DNA from: Platerodrilus igneus
Taxonomy: Eukaryota > Arthropoda > Insecta > Coleoptera > Lycidae
Reading direction: 5' to 3'
Length of the DNA stretch: 64,000 bases
Assembly: GCA_036346225.1 (NCBI GenBank)
Contig: JARFIW010000885.1
Span: 1,116,001-1,180,000, forward strand
Shown here: one piece after another, positions 10,069-19,699 of the stretch
How positions within the stretch are numbered: position 1 is the stretch's first letter
How the letters are laid out: every line of letters starts with the position of its first letter
Program-made: the position numbers and the translations under genes
The notes under the pieces: model-generated
What the model was told of the DNA's origin: nothing
Database searches by the model: none
The model's input: only the letters and a program-made list of their open reading frames with translations

Positions 10069-10290
10069 TCATTTTGGTTGTTGACAACTAATTTCAATTA
10101 ATAATTGATAGATTTTCAAGAATAAAATACCAAATATTCCATTAATCACAAAAACTTCCCAGAAGATATGTTTCGGTGTCTTCCAGGCTGTTGTATGTCC
10201 AAGTGAAGATAGATATTCCAAGAATTTGCCAATTTTAGAATCTGCACCAGTAAAAGAAGAAAGAAATTTTGGAATAAGTTGAACTAAGTG
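10069..10290 (-). CDS. Possible last exon of an unidentified membrane protein gene
   Basis: After a candidate acceptor (ATGGACTCAG, ending at 10291) a minus-strand frame of 73 codons runs in phase 0 to TGA at 10069-10071. The peptide includes HLVQLIPKFLSSFTGADSK, TAWKTPKHIFWEV and a hydrophobic run FVINGIFGILFLKIYQLL, suggesting a C-terminal membrane anchor. AATAAATAAA lies about 10-20 bases after the stop on the same strand, as expected for a terminal exon. There is no ATG, so upstream exons would be required; I did not find them. I do not recognise the family. It could be chance, although the acceptor, frame, stop and poly(A) signal agree. Confidence 0.3.
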   Translation of the reverse strand, partial: HLVQLIPKFLSSFTGADSKIGKFLEYLSSLGHTTAWKTPKHIFWEVFVINGIFGILFLKIYQLLIEISCQQPK

Positions 10291-11040
10291 CTGAGTCCAT
10301 ATGATTTATTTAAAAGAGTTTGGGGTTGAGAGAGTAAGCGTAAATGGAAAGCAAGTATTGAATACATGGTTTATGAGTGAATCCAGAACGATTATTGATA
10401 TTATAATACACGAAAAGAAGACGACGACTTGGTGAGCAATACGAAAGTTGTATACGGTATACAATGTAGGACGATTTCTTGGTGATTTTAAGCTGAAGAT
10501 TTGTAAAGACCAAACATACATGTATGAAAGAGCTTCAAAAAACAACAAAAAGAATTGTAAAGCTGTTCGAAAAAGAGCTGGAAAATGCCAGTAACGGCAA
10601 ACTTGAGAGTATATGGGATAATCTAATGGAGGTGATATTGAACGAGCCCAAGAGGTGAACAAACGAAACAGACAGAAGGCAGACTAATTTAGAAACAAGG
10701 AGTTTTTCAAGACGAAAGAAATGCAATCATCATGAGAACAATAAATACAGTATAAAAAATGGAGAAAATAGCCGTATCTCTAACATGATATCATTAGAGT
10801 TTGCGCAGATGATCTGCCAAGTAAACAGAATTTCCAATTATTATGTCTTATTTTGAAATGTCTTTAAATGCATTCTATGTTGTTTTTATGAACAAAAAGA
10901 TCTTCTTCACACACGAACTCCCTTAGATGGTTTACACGATTGTAGAAGCACTCCTCTTGGTCTAAAGTGTAATTAATTAGCGTTCTATAAATCACTTTGT
11001 AAATATCCAGCTTTCATGATATAACGTCCACAGTTATACG
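10291..11040. other. Unassigned region
   Basis: Plus-strand frames between about 10310 and 10740 give short broken peptides (for example FGVERVSVNGKQVLNTWF, ICKDQTYMYERASKN) that hint at an old, decayed coding sequence, possibly a transposase. I cannot place it in a family. 10780-11040 shows nothing. Confidence 0.3.
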
Positions 11041-11041
11041 T

Positions 11042-11190
11042 ATGAAGCCCCTACACACACACGCGCGCGCGCACATACACGTACGTGCGTATGTACGCAC
11101 ACACGCACGTACGTACGTACGTACGCACGCGCGCACACACACACGGACATACGTACATGCACGCGCGCGCGTACACACACGCATATATAA
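11042..11190. repeat. Compound microsatellite, alternating purine-pyrimidine
   Basis: About 145 bases are built from AC, CG, GT and ACGT dinucleotide patterns (ACACAC, GCGCGCGC, ACGTACGTACGT). Almost every step alternates purine and pyrimidine, on both strands. The long open frames seen across it are artefacts of the repeat. Confidence 0.9.
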
Positions 11191-11499
11191 TGATTACAGT
11201 AAAACGGTTGGGGTGGGGGTGCAGAAACGTGAAAATATTGCGGAACCGAGTACATTGGTCATAAGCTTAGGTAAAGTTATTTGGACTGGGGATCTAAAAA
11301 TATTAAGAAGGGGTAAGGCAAATATTCTGAGCAGATAGCTTAAAAAGAAGAGTTTTTTATGTATAGGATTGTGAAGCTTGGTTAAGAAAAGTTTTATAGT
11401 TTACCAAGAATGGGCATTAATAGAGAAAAGAAGGGGGTAAGTAGTATATATAGACAAAAGTAATCTGGAGAAGAAAACAAGAAGTTTTAAGAGAGATCG

Positions 11500-12310
11500 G
11501 CAACGGAGTGCATGGAGTGAGAACCAGAGCCATAACCGGGGGTTTACTAAATTAAAACAGAAGCAAAATTATCAGGGTTATCAGAATTTTAATCGCAATG
11601 ATAATTATAGACGGAATGATTAGAATAGTATTTATGATCGAAGAAGCCAGGAGCAAGGAAACTACTATCCGCAATATTTCTGCGGAAACAACTACCGAAG
11701 GCCTATCAATTATCAACTAAGAGAAAATGTTGAAGGTGAGCGAGAAAGGAGTACGAATAATTCCAGGAACGTCGACGTATAACATATAATGACTACGGCC
11801 ACACGCAAAGACTATGAAGACTGGATCAAGGTAGCACAGGTTCATGAGGAGGATCTTAGGAAAAAGCTCCAAATGCTTAGATATAAGTTTGATTTATTTA
11901 GGTGTACCCATGGAAAACATGTTGTACCATAGATTTAAGTGATTCTATTGATACTTTGCTCAACGATGAGAGTGAACCAAAGAAGAGTTTGCTGTTTATT
12001 CGTTTAAAGTTAGAAAATAGTCCATATTTAGCATTAGTTGACAGTGGTTTGGAACTGTCGTGGGTGAAGGTAGAGATCATGTTCAAGCATGGGAAGGTAT
12101 TAACGGAAACATTTTGTATGTTTAAAAGAGTTGATTTATGGTCCACGGTCAAAAAGAAATTGTCTACAATTGATAGAATGGTTAAAGTAAAAGTTGTTAT
12201 GGATAAAGCAAGATTAGTGAAGGCCGAGGTTTTGATTGCAAGAGGCTTGTATTTAGATTTTGTAATTGGGCATGAATATAATGGAAAAGTTTGGTTTAAA
12301 AATAGATGGT
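11500..12310 (+). pseudogene. Composite repeat copy A, part 1: gypsy gag tail and retropepsin
   Basis: From about 11560 the frame is rich in Asn, Arg, Tyr and Gln (NYQGYQNFNRNDNYRR), like the basic C-terminal tail of Gypsy-B gag. At 11902-12312 an open frame contains PYLALVDSG, the D-S-G active site of a retroviral-type aspartic protease, followed by LDFVIGHEY. The equivalent in Gypsy-B pol is YVALVDSG and IDFILGMDF, so this is a related but distinct element. No RT follows; the sequence changes to Tc1/mariner at about 12340. The same pieces in the same order occur at 60565-61139. Confidence 0.7.
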
Positions 12311-12344
12311 AAAGGAAAATGTATACAGATTTTAATAACTAGCA

Positions 12345-13640
12345 CGAACCTAATGAAGATGACCCTAATCATAGACTCGAATTTTGCGAACGAATCATGG
12401 CTTCTGTCGCTGGTGAACAAATTGCTTTGAAATGGGTGTTGTTTTCTGATGAAGCTAAGTTCACATTACATGTGCACGTGAATCTGCACAAGTGTCGTTA
12501 TTGGATTGACGAAAATAACTACTGAATGTGATACACTTGGCACTACTGCCACGGTCCACGTTTCACAATATTGCGTAATAGTATATATTATGACATAATT
12601 ACGTGGCAAATTGTATCAAATACCAAACACGTTTACAATGATACAATTCTTATTTTAAAATGTAAATAAGCAAAGTACTCACTTAAAACGCGCTTGGCAG
12701 TTAAATCTCAGGACCATTTCTTTGTTGTTCTTTCAGGGTGGGTCGGCTATGCCATTGTTGATCCAAATTCTATCCGTCTATCCCCTTTCGTCGTTTGTAG
12801 CGGTACGATAGGAGCAACCAGGTAACGAACGATATAAGGTAGAGATAAAAGGGAACCTACCTCCTAAAAAAGAGAAAAGACATATACCACGACACAGGAA
12901 GACGTTACCAGCTTGACGTCTTGTCGCTAATAATGATGTCGTGTCGCACACCGCGCACTTGCGCCATTCACTCCGCGTCTGCGCATTCTTTTGCGCAAAC
13001 GCAACTGTCCGAAATGACGGAAATGAACAAGTCTATTTTAAAATAATGGCGGGAATTTACTCACATATTTAACAACTTACATTGCCAATTTTTGGCATGT
13101 AACAAATGCGTGAATGCCATACTCCAAGGTCTCCAAAAACAATCGTCTGTGTTGAAATTGGGGATCGCATAGTAGGTTCTATGTGTTTCAACGAAAATGT
13201 AACCGGACAAACAAACATACCTAACTATACTCCAAGTTAAACTGGCTCCTGCTTTAGCGGTTTTATTTCCCAATAATTTGAATCCAGACTTATTTCACCA
13301 ACGAATGTGATTTCAACAAGACAGGGCGCCAGCATACTTTGCTCAAAATGTACGGACCAATCTCAACGAAATCTTTCCGAATAGGAACTGAAAGAAAGGC
13401 ACCATTGAATGGCCAGTAAAATCATTTGATCTAATCCCATTAAATTTTTTAAGGAAATACCTAAATAACAAAGGTTATACCACGAAACCCGACGAATTCG
13501 ACGAGCTATTCGACAAAGAATCAGGGTTGAAATTACTCAAGTAATGCTAGCTGTCTTACTAGATGTTCGAAATGTTTTTTTATCGATTAGGGTATTGTCG
13601 CCTACAAGCTGGAGGGCGCTTTGGACTTTTTTTTACATTA
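12345..13640 (+). pseudogene. Composite repeat copy A, part 2: Tc1/mariner-like transposase remnant
   Basis: The broken frame reads ARTN/HELNEDDP-type sequence, LEFCERIMAS, WVLFSDEAKFTLH and RYWIDENN, then (after a 576-bp insertion) blocks corresponding to the DDE core of IS630/Tc1/mariner transposases. FSDEAKFTLH carries an Asp of the kind used in that superfamily's first catalytic position. Many stops and frameshifts are present. Sequence up to about 13880 is shared with copy B (61150-62140) and is probably the element's 3 prime end. Superfamily call from motif order only. Confidence 0.6.
12529..13104. mobile_element. Solo-LTR-like insertion with 4-bp target duplication
   Basis: Copy B of the surrounding repeat lacks these 576 bases: it reads straight from ...ACTACTAAATG into CGTGAATGCC at 61340-61360. 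The insert starts TGATACACTTGG and ends GGCATGTAACA, a TG...CA pair, and is flanked by AATG at 12525-12528 and 13105-13108. This is the pattern of a solo LTR left by recombination of an LTR retrotransposon. No internal genes. The family is unknown. Confidence 0.65.
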
Positions 13641-13888
13641 AAGTAGTTTCAGAAAATATTTTTTATTTTATTTTTCCAACACTGTTTATAAGAAGTTACA
13701 AAAATATGTAATTGTATTTTCAATAGAAAAAGTTTTAAGATGAAAAATTAATCAACCGACCCTTTAATTTAAAAAAATTGGAAGTTGCTGCAACCCTCAG
13801 ATAATTAATAAAATAAACAAACCTCTTTGTAATATGCCCCATTGAAAATGAAAATTGATGTGGTTCAGGAATTTTGTGACAAACTCAT

Positions 13889-14933
13889 CATCATCATTAG
13901 GTCTTCAGTTATGGAACTGGTTAGACGCGTACCATCATTGTTTCCTATTCTGAACTAACATACAGATTTCCCCGAAATTTTGCAGAGTCTGCATCTATCA
14001 CTATCTGATCTAGATCTAAAGCTACCTCTTTTTTCCTATCTCTGCTTGTAATATATCCCATACTATTCGCCAATAATGCCTTAGAACGTATTCTGCCCTT
14101 CTATTTCTCTTATCTTTTTCCTCAGATATCCTTGTTCTTCTACTTTTTCTATAACCTATTTGTTATTATTTTTGTCTGTCCATGCTATCGTCCTCATACA
14201 TCTGAAAGCACGGCATTTCAAAAGGCTGCTACCGTTTTTCTGTCTGCGTTTCAGACTGCCCGTATTTCATAGGCATACTGTGCTATGCTCCACACATATG
14301 CTTTCAACAATTTTCTTTTTGTTCTATGTTTGTTGTCTTTCCTCATAGGCGCTGTTCTTTCTTATTAGATGCAGTTCAGTCACCTTCTAATGTTTTACCA
14401 TTATATACCCTATTTCTCTGACCTTCAGTGGTTGTGAAGGAGGTAAGCAGCCTGTGGCTGCCAAATTCCCCCAACACTTAATCATTTACCGATTTAATAT
14501 ATTTTTCAATATATCTTTTCGCACAATCAACATTAGTTGCAGATATTTCGCAACCAACAACTAGTTGTTTATACTAATCATCAGATTTATCTGCGCTTAT
14601 TTTTTCGTCATTGGGTTTTCCGTCTCAAAACTGGTTGGACACGTACCTGCACTTATTTATATTCTGAGCTAGCCTACATAGTTCCCTGAAATTTTCACAC
14701 AGCATGTGTATACAGCTCGATCCCCTTCTATTGTTTTCCAATTTTATGCCCTATTTCACCGAGATTCAGTGAAGGGGGTTAAGCAACCTGTGGCTACCAA
14801 GATCCCCCAACACTTAGACATTAGTCGAAATAATGGTTTTCCAGTAAATCCTTTCACACACTTAACATTATTTAGGAATATTGCCCAACCAATTCTTGTA
14901 GTTACTTCTAATAATCATCATGTTTAAGCACAG
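13889..14933 (-). repeat. RTE 3 prime tail made of degenerate copies of its own RT end
   Basis: Three modules starting near 13889, 14600 and 14930 each contain a version of AACTGGTTAGACGCGTACC, then a phrase like CTAGCCTACACATTTCCCTGAAA. The last is the true end of the RT frame. The first module also contains a decayed copy of the RT segment around 15240-15330 (near 14180-14340: CATTTCAAAAGGCTGCTACC, CCACACATATGCTTTCAACA). Copy 2 has the same tail at 24190-25240, so it is a family feature and not a local rearrangement. Confidence 0.75.
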
Positions 14934-16940
14934 TTATTTTTTCGTCATTGGTTTATCTTGGGATTGGTTGGATGCGTACCTCCTTTGCTTTCTATTCTGG
15001 ACTAGCCTACACATTTTCCTGAAACCCATACAGCCTACATCTTTTACTATCTGTTTGCAGTAGTCTAACCTAGGTCTGCCTCTTCTTCTCTTTTTTCCTA
15101 TCTCTGCTTCTAATATATTCCGCATTATTCCCTCATCACCCTATCTTTCCTATTTTTTACTGTTTTCCACATATTTCCTTCTTCCCCTACCATTTTTAGT
15201 ACCTTTTCGTTCTTAACTTTTTCTGTCCATGATATCTTCATCATACGTCTGTAGCACCACATTTCAAAGGCTTCTACCTTTTTCTGGTCCGTTTCTCCTA
15301 CTTTCCAGGCTTCACAGCCATACAGTGCTGTGCTCCACACATATGTTTTAAGCAATCTTTTCCTTGTTTCTATGTTTGTGGCCTTTGAGCACAGTAGTTG
15401 CTTTTTCTTGTAAATGTAGCACGACCTTGTGCTAATCTTTGTTTTATATTTTTTGTGATTTTTCCATCTTGTGTTATTTGGCTTCCTAGGTAGCAGAAAT
15501 CATTAACCTCTTGTAAGTTCGTGTTACATACTTGTATTCTTGTTTTTGATTTATTTTCCCCACCTTTGCATACTAAAACTTTAGTTTTAGTTTTGTTAAT
15601 TTTCATACCGTATCCCTCTGTTAAAACCGTTTCCATTTCATTAAAAGCAGCTTCTAACTCTTCCTAGCTAGACGATAATACCGCTATATCATCTGCAAAT
15701 TTAAGCATATCAATTTTTTGTCCCTGCATCGTAATTCCAAATGTCTTCCTGAATTTGACAGTATTCATTGCCTCTTCTATGTACAAGTTAAAAATCAATG
15801 GGGATAGGGCACATCCCTGTCTCACCCCTTTCCTAATGTTTACTTCTCTACGTTCCTGCTCTAATTCTATTACTGCTGTTTGCTCTTTGTATAAGCTATG
15901 TACTATTCGTCTATCCCTATAACTCATTCCAATCGTTTTGAATATTTCAAACATTTTTTTCCATTTTACATTGTCGAATGCTTTTTCCAGATCTACAAAC
16001 CCTATATACACGCTTTCCCCTTTTTCTATTGTTTTCTCTATTATCACTCTCAGAGCTAAAATAGCCTCCCATGCTCCCCTGTTTCGCCTAAACCCAAATT
16101 GGTCTTCTCCTAGTATTTCTTCAGCCCGGTTTTCCAATCGTCTTTGCACAATTCTAGTTAATATTTTTGACACGTGTGCTGTCAAACTTTTTGTTCAAAA
16201 ATTTTCACATCTATCCGCGCCTTTCTTTTTTGGTATAGTTACTATGATGCTACGTTTGAAATCTTTGGGCATCACACCTGTCTCATACATATAGCTTACA
16301 AGTTGGAAGAAACGTTCTGTTACTGCATGTCCAGCGGCTTTTAGAGTTTCTGCTTGCATCTTATCTGTACCAGGCGCCTTATCATTTTTCAGACTCAATT
16401 CAAACTCATCTTTAAGTATAGGATATCCCAAGTCATCATTTTCAATGTCTGATTCCTGTTCTAATGCAGTTAGTTCCTCTCCTGCATATAAATTCCCTAT
16501 ATATTCTTGCCATCTACTCACTTTCTCTATGTTTTCTATAATGACGTTTCCTTGTGCGTCCCTTATATTTTTGCTATACGGTTTTATATCCCTAAAATTC
16601 AAATTAATTTGTATGCTTCATCTGTCTTTCCTATTTTCATCTTTGTTTGTACCTGTTTGCACTTTTTATCAATCCATTGTTCTTTAGCTTTCCTGTATTT
16701 TTGAATAAATTCCCAATTTATGGCTTTGTATCTCTGTTTTCCTGTTTCTTCTGATTTATTTTTGTATTTTCGTCTTTCTTCTATTAAATTCAGGATATCC
16801 TTTGTTATCCATGGTTTCTTATTTTCTTTTTGTGTATACCCCAGAATATCTCTGGCCGTCATGTCTAGGCTGGATTTAATGTTATTCCATTCTGTTTCTA
16901 CTTCCTTAGTATCAGATATTTTCCCGATATCTTTGAGCAA
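14934..16940 (-). pseudogene. RTE LINE copy 1 reverse transcriptase, broken
   Basis: Frames in order on the minus strand: 16940-16599 (linker), 16602-16195 (KAPGTDKMQAETLKAAG), 16185-15664 (QFGFRRNRG, VDLEKAFDNV, GVRQGCALSPLIFNLYIEEAM, LKFADDIAVL), 15636-15370 (KTKVLVCKGG, FCYLGSQITQDG), 15355-15125 (STALYGCEAW), 15125-14934 (KKRRRGRPRLDYC). FADD is the catalytic palm box. Breaks include a TAG right after the FADD block near 15667, a frameshift near 16190, and others at about 15365 and 15125. The domain order and motifs identify an RTE RT; it cannot be translated as one protein. Confidence 0.85.
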
Positions 16941-16984
16941 TTTATTTGACTTTTTTACGAATCTTTCTTGAATATATTTATCTT

Positions 16985-17890
16985 TTAGTTTCTCTCAGTC
17001 CAAGTGCCTTTTTCCGTTTCTTTTTTCACATTCTTAAATTTAAGTGCGGCCTCCATAATTACGCTGATGTGGTCAGTATCTATATCTGCTTCTGGGTAGC
17101 TTCTACTGTCTTTTACTTGATTCCTAAACCGTTGTCTAACAAGAATGCAATGTATTTGACATCTTCCTATATTTCCTGGCATCTTCCACCTATATCGTCT
17201 TCTAGCATGATGTTGAAATAATGTGTTTGTGATGATTAAATTGTTCTTGTCGCAAAACTCTACCAGCCTATTTTCCCTGTCGTTTCTCGTGCCTAAACCA
17301 AATAAACCTACTACCGCTCCTTCCCTACCTTCACCTATTACTGCATTAAAATCCCCCGTAATTATTAAATTTTCATGCCCTTTTACGTATCTTAATATGT
17401 CTTCGATATCTTTGTAGATGGCTTCTACCTCTTCGTCACTGTAGCTAGAGGTGGGCATGTATACTTGTATTATTACTGTGTTTACCGGTTTAGATTTTAA
17501 TCTAACCATGAGTACTCTTTCGTTCTTTTGTAAATAATTTTCTACACAGTATCCTATCTTTTTCCGCATAACTATCCCCATACCCAAATTTTCTTCCTCT
17601 GCTCCTGTATGAATTACCCTGAAGTCTCCACTCCAAAAATCCCCCGCCTCTGGCCACTGAACTTCGCTGATCCCTACTATGTCTAATGATAACCTATTCA
17701 TTTCGATTTTTAGGTTCTCTAGCTTACCTACTTGCTTCATACTTCTAACATTCCACGCTCCGACTCGCAGAATTTTTCCGACTCTTATTTTTAACTTTCC
17801 GATCGCATCCTCCGAAGTAGTCCCCTTTCGGAAATCCGAATGGGGGACTATTTTAACTCCGGAATCTTTTACCCCAGAGAATGCCATCAT
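16985..17890 (-). CDS. RTE LINE apurinic-type endonuclease (EEP fold) domain
   Basis: This is an open frame of 301 codons with the exonuclease-endonuclease-phosphatase pattern: VGAWNVRSM near residue 45, VGISEVQW near 73 (metal-binding Glu), VIIQVYMP near 140, ITGDFNAVIGEGREG near 175, and an Asp-His near TDHISVI at about 270 (catalytic His). These domains nick target DNA for target-primed reverse transcription. Similar proteins are often misannotated in insects as craniofacial development protein 2-like. It is followed by RT in other frames. It looks intact as a domain, but the full polyprotein is not. Confidence 0.85.
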   Translation of the reverse strand: MMAFSGVKDSGVKIVPHSDFRKGTTSEDAIGKLKIRVGKILRVGAWNVRSMKQVGKLENLKIEMNRLSLDIVGISEVQWPEAGDFWSGDFRVIHTGAEEENLGMGIVMRKKIGYCVENYLQKNERVLMVRLKSKPVNTVIIQVYMPTSSYSDEEVEAIYKDIEDILRYVKGHENLIITGDFNAVIGEGREGAVVGLFGLGTRNDRENRLVEFCDKNNLIITNTLFQHHARRRYRWKMPGNIGRCQIHCILVRQRFRNQVKDSRSYPEADIDTDHISVIMEAALKFKNVKKETEKGTWTERN

Positions 17891-18148
17891 GTTTGTTACA
17901 ATTTAAGTACGCTGTGTACTTGGGAGATAATGTGGTGGTTTCCCGTTGCCTTCCACATCGCGGTAGTGTGTCTTAGACTGCTCTTTCGGGGACCTGTCTT
18001 AGTCTGGTTCCTCACTAACGACCCTACTACTTTGGTTGGACCTGTAGTTTGGCTCTTTAGCTGATTAGAACACGCAAGCCATTTCACCTGTTCTAGTAAT
18101 TTAGAGCTTCAGCAAGGTGCAGGTCCATTCGAAATGGAACAAACTCAT

Positions 18149-18560
18149 AGAGAACTTTTATTTATCTATGGACAAACTTTTATTTTTGTTCCAGTTAAAG
18201 TTTCTACTCTGTATTATCATACACAATAAACTAACAGCTTTACAAGGTCAATAGAGCAACGACTAAAAATTGTTCAATTTCAACAAACATTTCTGTTGAA
18301 AAGTAAAATGTGAGGTTTCAAATTTATTTTGATTGGTTAACTTATAAGCGGACAGCGGGGAAACCTACCTGGCCATATGGTATCATCGATCGAATTTCAA
18401 TCAAGTATAATTTGATCACTAAATTATGTAAAGTTATGCAGGTTAAGTATTCACTGATTTTTCTTAATGTTATATATCTTTCAGTGCAATTAAATTTTCG
18501 ACAATTTACTTTTTAGCAAAAATGTTAAATGGGATTTTAATTTGATTCTAAAACAGTCTA
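18149..18560 (+). repeat. Composite repeat copy A, part 3: shared right tail
   Basis: This segment aligns with 63439-63890 over its whole length (for example TTATCATACACAATAAACTA, CAATTTCAACAAACATTTCT, TTCTTAAT...ATATCTTTCAGT). It follows directly from the target site of the RTE LINE, so in both copies the order is gypsy piece, Tc1/mariner piece, tail. No coding content. Homology is lost at about 18560. Confidence 0.75.
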
Positions 18561-19047
18561 CTCTCTAGTGGTATCTCTCGAAATTATGAAAGCAATTAAA
18601 TAGGTTTATATACTGACTAACTTTTGCCATATAACTTTTAATCATATACTATCAATTCTAACAGACAAATTTGTACTGATCGGTTTTTAATTTAAAATAT
18701 ATCTAAACAAGTTTTTTTGCTACCTTTACCCAACATATGCTATGTTGTCGTTTGTAAAGATACATCCAAAGTGCAACTTCTAGAAATATTAAACTTTATA
18801 CAATTTGTGGAGGGGCTGGGCTGGCTATGCATCCATTGTTTGTACTGATCTGGGCGGAGTTTCTCCAACTCGATATAAAAAGTTTTTAATCGAACGATCC
18901 CCTTTTTCGTACGAAAATGCGTAAGCTGCTATATTCTCAAACAGTGAATGTCGTTCGTGTACACGAATGTTTCTATGCGAAATGTTTACTAGTGTTTATT
19001 TAGCAGTAGAATCTAGAATCTCGCTGGGTGAAAAATTCATGTTTATT
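18561..19047. other. Sequence between composite repeat and Harbinger transposase
   Basis: Non-coding, AT-rich to about 18780, then a GC-richer patch (GAGGGGCTGGGCTGGC at about 18811). A TATA-like GATATAAAAAG lies at about 18873, roughly 45 bases before an ATG at 18917. It may be the 5 prime end and promoter of the Harbinger element; I could not identify its terminal inverted repeat. Confidence 0.35.
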
Positions 19048-19548
19048 CACGTTTTAAATGATTTGGAAGAAGCAGAAATACTACAAGAAGCTTCTCCGCG
19101 TGTGAGATAATCCATTCGTTCATTTATCAGACAGTCAGCTTTGCAGAACTTACCGTTTGAATAAACGCATGGTGATTGAATTGATAGATTTATTAGAACC
19201 CTTTTTACGTCAACTATCGAGAGATTCTGCAATTGATACTACTACCAAGGTTTGACTTTTATAAATTTGATCGTTAAATAATTGGAAGTTCGTAGGTTTT
19301 AACAACATTAAATTTTCTTGCGTATGGGAGTTACAATTGGGCATTGGACAAAATATTTATGCAGCCATAAGCCAATCCTTAGTTAGTAGAGCAATCCATG
19401 AAGTTGTAGATGCTTTAAAAAGACACGAAATATTTACTCGTTATGTTTGTTTTCCAAGAAACAGAGAACTTGAAAATGTTCGTAATGAGTAAGTAATAGA
19501 AAATTTGATATTTTAGTATTCTTTACACTCTGTATTGTAGATTCTACC
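19048..19548 (+). pseudogene. PIF/Harbinger transposase, 5 prime exons (split gene, part 1)
   Basis: A first exon ending at 19249 codes YRLNKRMVIELIDLLEPFL; the intron is 19250-19295; exon 2 (19296-19488) codes ISQSLVSRAIHEVVDALKRH; an intron 19489-19540 follows and exon 3 starts ATTCTACC at 19541. Both introns are GT-AG. The helical VSRxxHEV region is typical of the N-terminal part of HARBI1-like nucleases. Frame breaks are seen near 19148, 19165 and 19337. At 19549 the gene is cut by Gypsy-A and it resumes at 46342 in the same codon context. Confidence 0.8.
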
Positions 19549-19681
19549 TGTAATGAAATGGAGAACCTCTTTTAAGGTTTTAATAAACAGTTAATTAGAT
19601 TAAACACATTAAAGCTAATGACACATAGGAAAGTAAATGTCTATAAACAACATCAGGCAACTAGTTCATAATTATATCACG
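19549..19681 (-). repeat. Gypsy-A 3 prime LTR
   Basis: This matches 46202-46341 apart from an 8-bp deletion and a few substitutions; its inner last base is G instead of A. Just inside it on the minus strand is the polypurine stretch GGCAGGGGTGAA, the expected plus-strand primer, placed after the pol stop codon. Confidence 0.85.
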
Positions 19682-19699
19682 TTCACCCCTGCCTATAAA

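Larger units (their letters stand above)
13889..18137 (-). mobile_element. RTE-type LINE copy 1, near full length
   Basis: It is flanked by a 10-bp duplication ACAAACTCAT (13879-13888 and 18139-18148); copy B of the host repeat (62119-62140) has the uninterrupted target. On the minus strand it runs 5 prime UTR, endonuclease, reverse transcriptase, long 3 prime tail, and ends in an ATGATGATG short repeat, as RTE elements do. The 5 prime terminus CCATTTCGAATGG is identical to that of copy 2 at 36611, so this end is probably complete. The coding region is broken by stops and frameshifts, although the endonuclease frame is open. Confidence 0.85.

Noticed and set aside
10306..10662. A 118-codon hydrophobic minus-strand frame
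   Set aside because: No motif, splice or neighbouring support; the plus strand looks like a decayed coding sequence, of which this would be the complement.
11034..11338. Open frames on both strands over the microsatellite
   Set aside because: Peptides are pure dipeptide repeats from the ACGT/AC tract.
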